Origin: Ilyobacter polytropus DSM 2926
GTDB lineage: Bacteria > Fusobacteriota > Fusobacteriia > Fusobacteriales > Fusobacteriaceae
Direction of reading: 5' to 3'
Assembly: GCF_000165505.1 (NCBI RefSeq)
Contig: NC_014632.1
Location: 1,054,001-1,118,000, forward strand
Length of the DNA: 64,000 nucleotides
Position numbers and translations under genes: made by a program. Below are positions 62,067-64,000 of the stretch, in pieces (the stretch's first letter is position 1; every line of letters starts with the position of its first letter). Under the pieces are notes generated by a model. It was not told the origin of the DNA, ran no database searches, and worked only from the letters and a program-made list of their open reading frames with translations.

Positions 62067-62320
62067 CTTATCCTCTCCTTCAAAAGTTCTATTGCTGTTT
62101 TTAAATGTTCCAGAATGCCTTTGTGCACCTCATTATGTGTGCCGCTATACAACTCAAAGTCCTCTTTATCCAATTTTTTCTTATCTAGATATATTTCCAC
62201 CTTTTTAAGCTCTCCCTGCAATCTCCCGATTTCTCTCCAAAGATATGATGAAATAAAAAACAGTACTGCTATTAGCCCCAATCTTACATCTTTTAATAAC
62301 AGACCTATTAATGTCATCAT
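62063..62320 (-). CDS. small phage membrane protein of the lysis cassette
   Basis: An 85-residue protein with one or two short hydrophobic segments at the N-terminus (MMTLIGLLLKDVRLGLIAVLFFISSYLW), then a long charged helix. The position between the endolysin and the LLH-like holin suggests an antiholin, spanin-like or second holin component. It starts one base after the amidase stop and overlaps the holin-like gene, so translation is coupled. Confidence 0.65.
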   Translation of the reverse strand: MMTLIGLLLKDVRLGLIAVLFFISSYLWREIGRLQGELKKVEIYLDKKKLDKEDFELYSGTHNEVHKGILEHLKTAIELLKERIR

Positions 62321-62321
62321 T

Positions 62322-62855
62322 TTATATCCGCCTATCTACAATTTCTCTTATTCCCTGCTTGAGGGCCGTTACTGTTTCAGTGAGCTTTAGTTCTTCTTTA
62401 TATTTCAGAGAATCTATAAAGCATGATTCTACTATTACACAGGGAGCTTTTGTCTTCCACAGGATATTAGCTCCTCTTTCTTCACTGCCTATTGCTTTAA
62501 TTCCTCTATCAGGATACTTAAGGTGCTTTACAAGCTTACTCTGTATAATCCCAGCCATCTCCTTTCCAGTCTTGGAGGATTCGCAGTAAAGAACCTCAGT
62601 GCCCTGGGCCTTTCCATCTGCAGCATTCAAATGCAACTCAATTACATAATCCGCATTCAACGAGTTAATTTCTTCAGGAAGAGTTCCATACGTGTTTCTT
62701 CCTTTCAAAACAATATCTATATCTTTCCAGTCATCGCCTTTAAAAAGCTCTAAGGTCATTTCTAATACGCAGTCATATTCTTTTAGATTCAATCTTCCAT
62801 TTACTGCTCCAGGATCAACAAACGAATGTCCAGGAACCAATACAACTCTTTTCAT
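62322..62855 (-). CDS. N-acetylmuramoyl-L-alanine amidase (phage endolysin)
   Basis: A 177-residue Amidase_3 protein without a signal peptide: VVLVPGHSFVDPGAVNG with the first zinc His, LNADYVIELHLNAA with the second zinc His, and APCVIVESCFIDSLKYKEEL with the catalytic Glu. It cleaves the amide bond between muramic acid and the stem peptide. GGGGGG precedes the ATG. The holin-type gene follows. Confidence 0.9.
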   Translation of the reverse strand: MKRVVLVPGHSFVDPGAVNGRLNLKEYDCVLEMTLELFKGDDWKDIDIVLKGRNTYGTLPEEINSLNADYVIELHLNAADGKAQGTEVLYCESSKTGKEMAGIIQSKLVKHLKYPDRGIKAIGSEERGANILWKTKAPCVIVESCFIDSLKYKEELKLTETVTALKQGIREIVDRRI

Positions 62856-62863
62856 ATTCCCCC

Positions 62864-63442
62864 CTATACAAAATACTTTATAGCTTCAGGCATATCTGGA
62901 TACAAAGTTTCAATTTCTATAGAAATATCGTTGTACTTTCCTGGAAGATCCAACCAAACATTCCTAAATGAATCTCTCACAGCTTTCATTTCCAAAGTTT
63001 CTTCAATATCCCCTCTAAGTACTGCCTTATCATAGAGGTCCAATGCGTCAAAATCCTTTTTCCTCTGCAGTCTTGCTTTTGTTTTTTCAGAATCAATTGT
63101 TACAGATTTTTCTGTAATATAGTCACCCCTAGTTTTCTCCATTATTGTTCCATCTATAATTTTTTGAGTTTCTGGGTTGTATAAAGTGATTCTCCCATCG
63201 AGTAATATTTCATTGGAATTAAGCTGCCTCTGCCCTCTTTCTAATTTCTCTTCTTCAGAGGCTTCTCTTATAGAGTCGCTCTCTTGAAGGTATGTTATGA
63301 AATGTGGGAGATCGTCCCCATAAAATTCAATGGCTTTTCCTTCATAATAACTTTTATAATCTTCTCTTGGAGACTCTCTAACTTCATATACTAACGACAT
63401 CCCTGTCTTTGCTTTATTCCTATCCAGATAGATATATCTCAT
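62864..63442 (-). CDS. phage tail-fibre-associated protein (assembly/chaperone candidate)
   Basis: A 192-residue protein without a signal, located directly after the tail-fibre gene (stop and start overlap as TAATG), the usual place of a fibre chaperone or assembly factor. It contains GRITLYNPETQKIIDGTIME, then a charged middle and LDLYDKAVLRGDIEETLEMK. Phage tail-fibre assembly proteins often hold such DG-x-I/E segments. The upstream TTG at 63460 overlaps the GGAGGAGGAC ribosome site, so the ATG at 63442 is preferred. Confidence 0.7.
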   Translation of the reverse strand: MRYIYLDRNKAKTGMSLVYEVRESPREDYKSYYEGKAIEFYGDDLPHFITYLQESDSIREASEEEKLERGQRQLNSNEILLDGRITLYNPETQKIIDGTIMEKTRGDYITEKSVTIDSEKTKARLQRKKDFDALDLYDKAVLRGDIEETLEMKAVRDSFRNVWLDLPGKYNDISIEIETLYPDMPEAIKYFV

Positions 63443-64000
63443 TACGCTGTCCTCCTCCAAATGTTAACTGCTCTATAACTATTTAAGACACTAAAAGCAG
63501 CTCCACTTCCTTGATAGTCTGTATAAGGTGAAGCTATTCCAGTACTTTCCCCTCCACTTGATGAGGTGTGAGGAAATCTTGCTGATACTGAGTTTTCCTG
63601 ATAGAATCTAGAACCTGCTCCGCTCGCCGAAGTATATCCATAGTCCTCGACATAGGATGAACTTCTCTCTCCCGATAATTTACCTGTTTGATGATAATGA
63701 AGTGGCTGAGTGTGGTTATGAGAGTTAACCTGATGCCTATGTGAAGGTATATTTGTAACTGAAAGTGTTAACTGAGAAACGCCATCTTCCTGTCCCACTC
63801 TATAAACTGATCCATCAGCACCAAACAACATCCTTCCCTCAAGCTTTTCCCAAGTAGTTTCTATCCATTTTACAGCTGGATTTTCTGAGCTTTCTGTTAT
63901 CCAGTAATCACCTATACCGTAATAACAATCGGAAGTTTTAAAAGTTGTGGCAAGACCGTCCTTTAATGCCTTTGAAGTTGCTATGACATTACTATCATCT
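63442..64000 (-). CDS. phage tail fibre or collar protein, C-terminal part
   Basis: The frame is open to the end of the window, so the N-terminus is outside. Visible: WEKLEGRMLFGADGSVYRVG, a collar-like head, then IPSHRHQVNSHNHTQPLHYH (His-rich), Ser/Gly-rich segments and the terminal SVLNSYRAVNIWRRT, all typical of trimeric phage tail-fibre tips (YRAVNIWRRTA is the common C-terminal element). It ends with a TAATG overlap with the next gene. This gives the prophage its host-binding tip. Confidence 0.85.
   Translation of the reverse strand, partial: DDSNVIATSKALKDGLATTFKTSDCYYGIGDYWITESSENPAVKWIETTWEKLEGRMLFGADGSVYRVGQEDGVSQLTLSVTNIPSHRHQVNSHNHTQPLHYHQTGKLSGERSSSYVEDYGYTSASGAGSRFYQENSVSARFPHTSSSGGESTGIASPYTDYQGSGAAFSVLNSYRAVNIWRRTA

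Overview
The window is AT-rich and gene-dense and comes from a low-GC, fermentative, Gram-negative-type anaerobe. The best fit is a fusobacterium of the Ilyobacter/Propionigenium/Cetobacterium type (inference, moderate confidence). Clostridium-like metabolism (electron-confurcating lactate dehydrogenase with its Etf, PPDK with its regulator, butyrate kinase, YqhD-type alcohol dehydrogenases) sits beside envelope traits of a diderm: OmpA-type lipoproteins and gene ends encoding an outer-membrane beta-strand with terminal Phe. Strong AGGAGG ribosome sites, many TTG starts and hairpin/T-run terminators mark most transcription units. No tRNA, rRNA or CRISPR array was found.

Layout. 1-7.2 kb: the end of an EAL phosphodiesterase, a possible structured RNA, a YhcC-type radical SAM protein, a divergent HxlR/iron-sulfur-flavoprotein pair around a 30-bp palindrome, and a five-gene minus-strand operon (ybaK, a frameshifted GIY-YIG-like gene, a SpoU methyltransferase, an ADP-ribose pyrophosphatase, queH). 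7.3-19.2 kb: a CrtI-like oxidoreductase coupled to an ABC1 kinase, htpX, a CuA-site lipoprotein, an alcohol dehydrogenase, a dispersed repeat, a COG2509 flavoprotein and a GlnK/GlnL-like two-component system. 19.3-28 kb: a dicarboxylate/amino-acid symporter, a MerR-controlled alcohol dehydrogenase/ferredoxin-nitroreductase operon, leucine dehydrogenase plus butyrate kinase, an FAH-family enzyme and DAHP synthase.

28.3-34.9 kb is a lactate-utilisation locus on the minus strand: a GntR regulator, two identical TTGGTCTGACCAA operators, EtfB, Fe-S EtfA, the FAD lactate dehydrogenase, lactate permease and an unannotated 55-residue CxxC protein. 35-49 kb is core: small Cys-rich and exported proteins, lipoproteins, a gamma-carbonic anhydrase, pfkA, and a gluconeogenic block of ccpN (with four GTGTACAC-like sites upstream), the PPDK regulatory protein, a 26-residue basic protein and ppdK, then a divergent homoserine-dehydrogenase-like gene, rpiB and a HIT protein.

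50.3-61.3 kb is an accessory, defence-like island, all on the minus strand. It holds a PLD-nuclease/SF2-helicase gene with a methyltransferase, two exported proteins (one frameshifted), and a four-gene operon of an HNH nuclease, a DUF6946-like PD-(D/E)XK protein, an SRA-HNH McrA-type nuclease and a NUDIX hydrolase. A Fic protein follows, flanked by two 63-bp direct repeats that are each the 3' end of an outer-membrane-protein gene. 61.5-64 kb is the lysis and tail-fibre end of a prophage, cut by the window edge. The most interesting material is the island with its duplicated attachment-like sites, the two poly-A frameshifts, and several small genes with strong ribosome sites.
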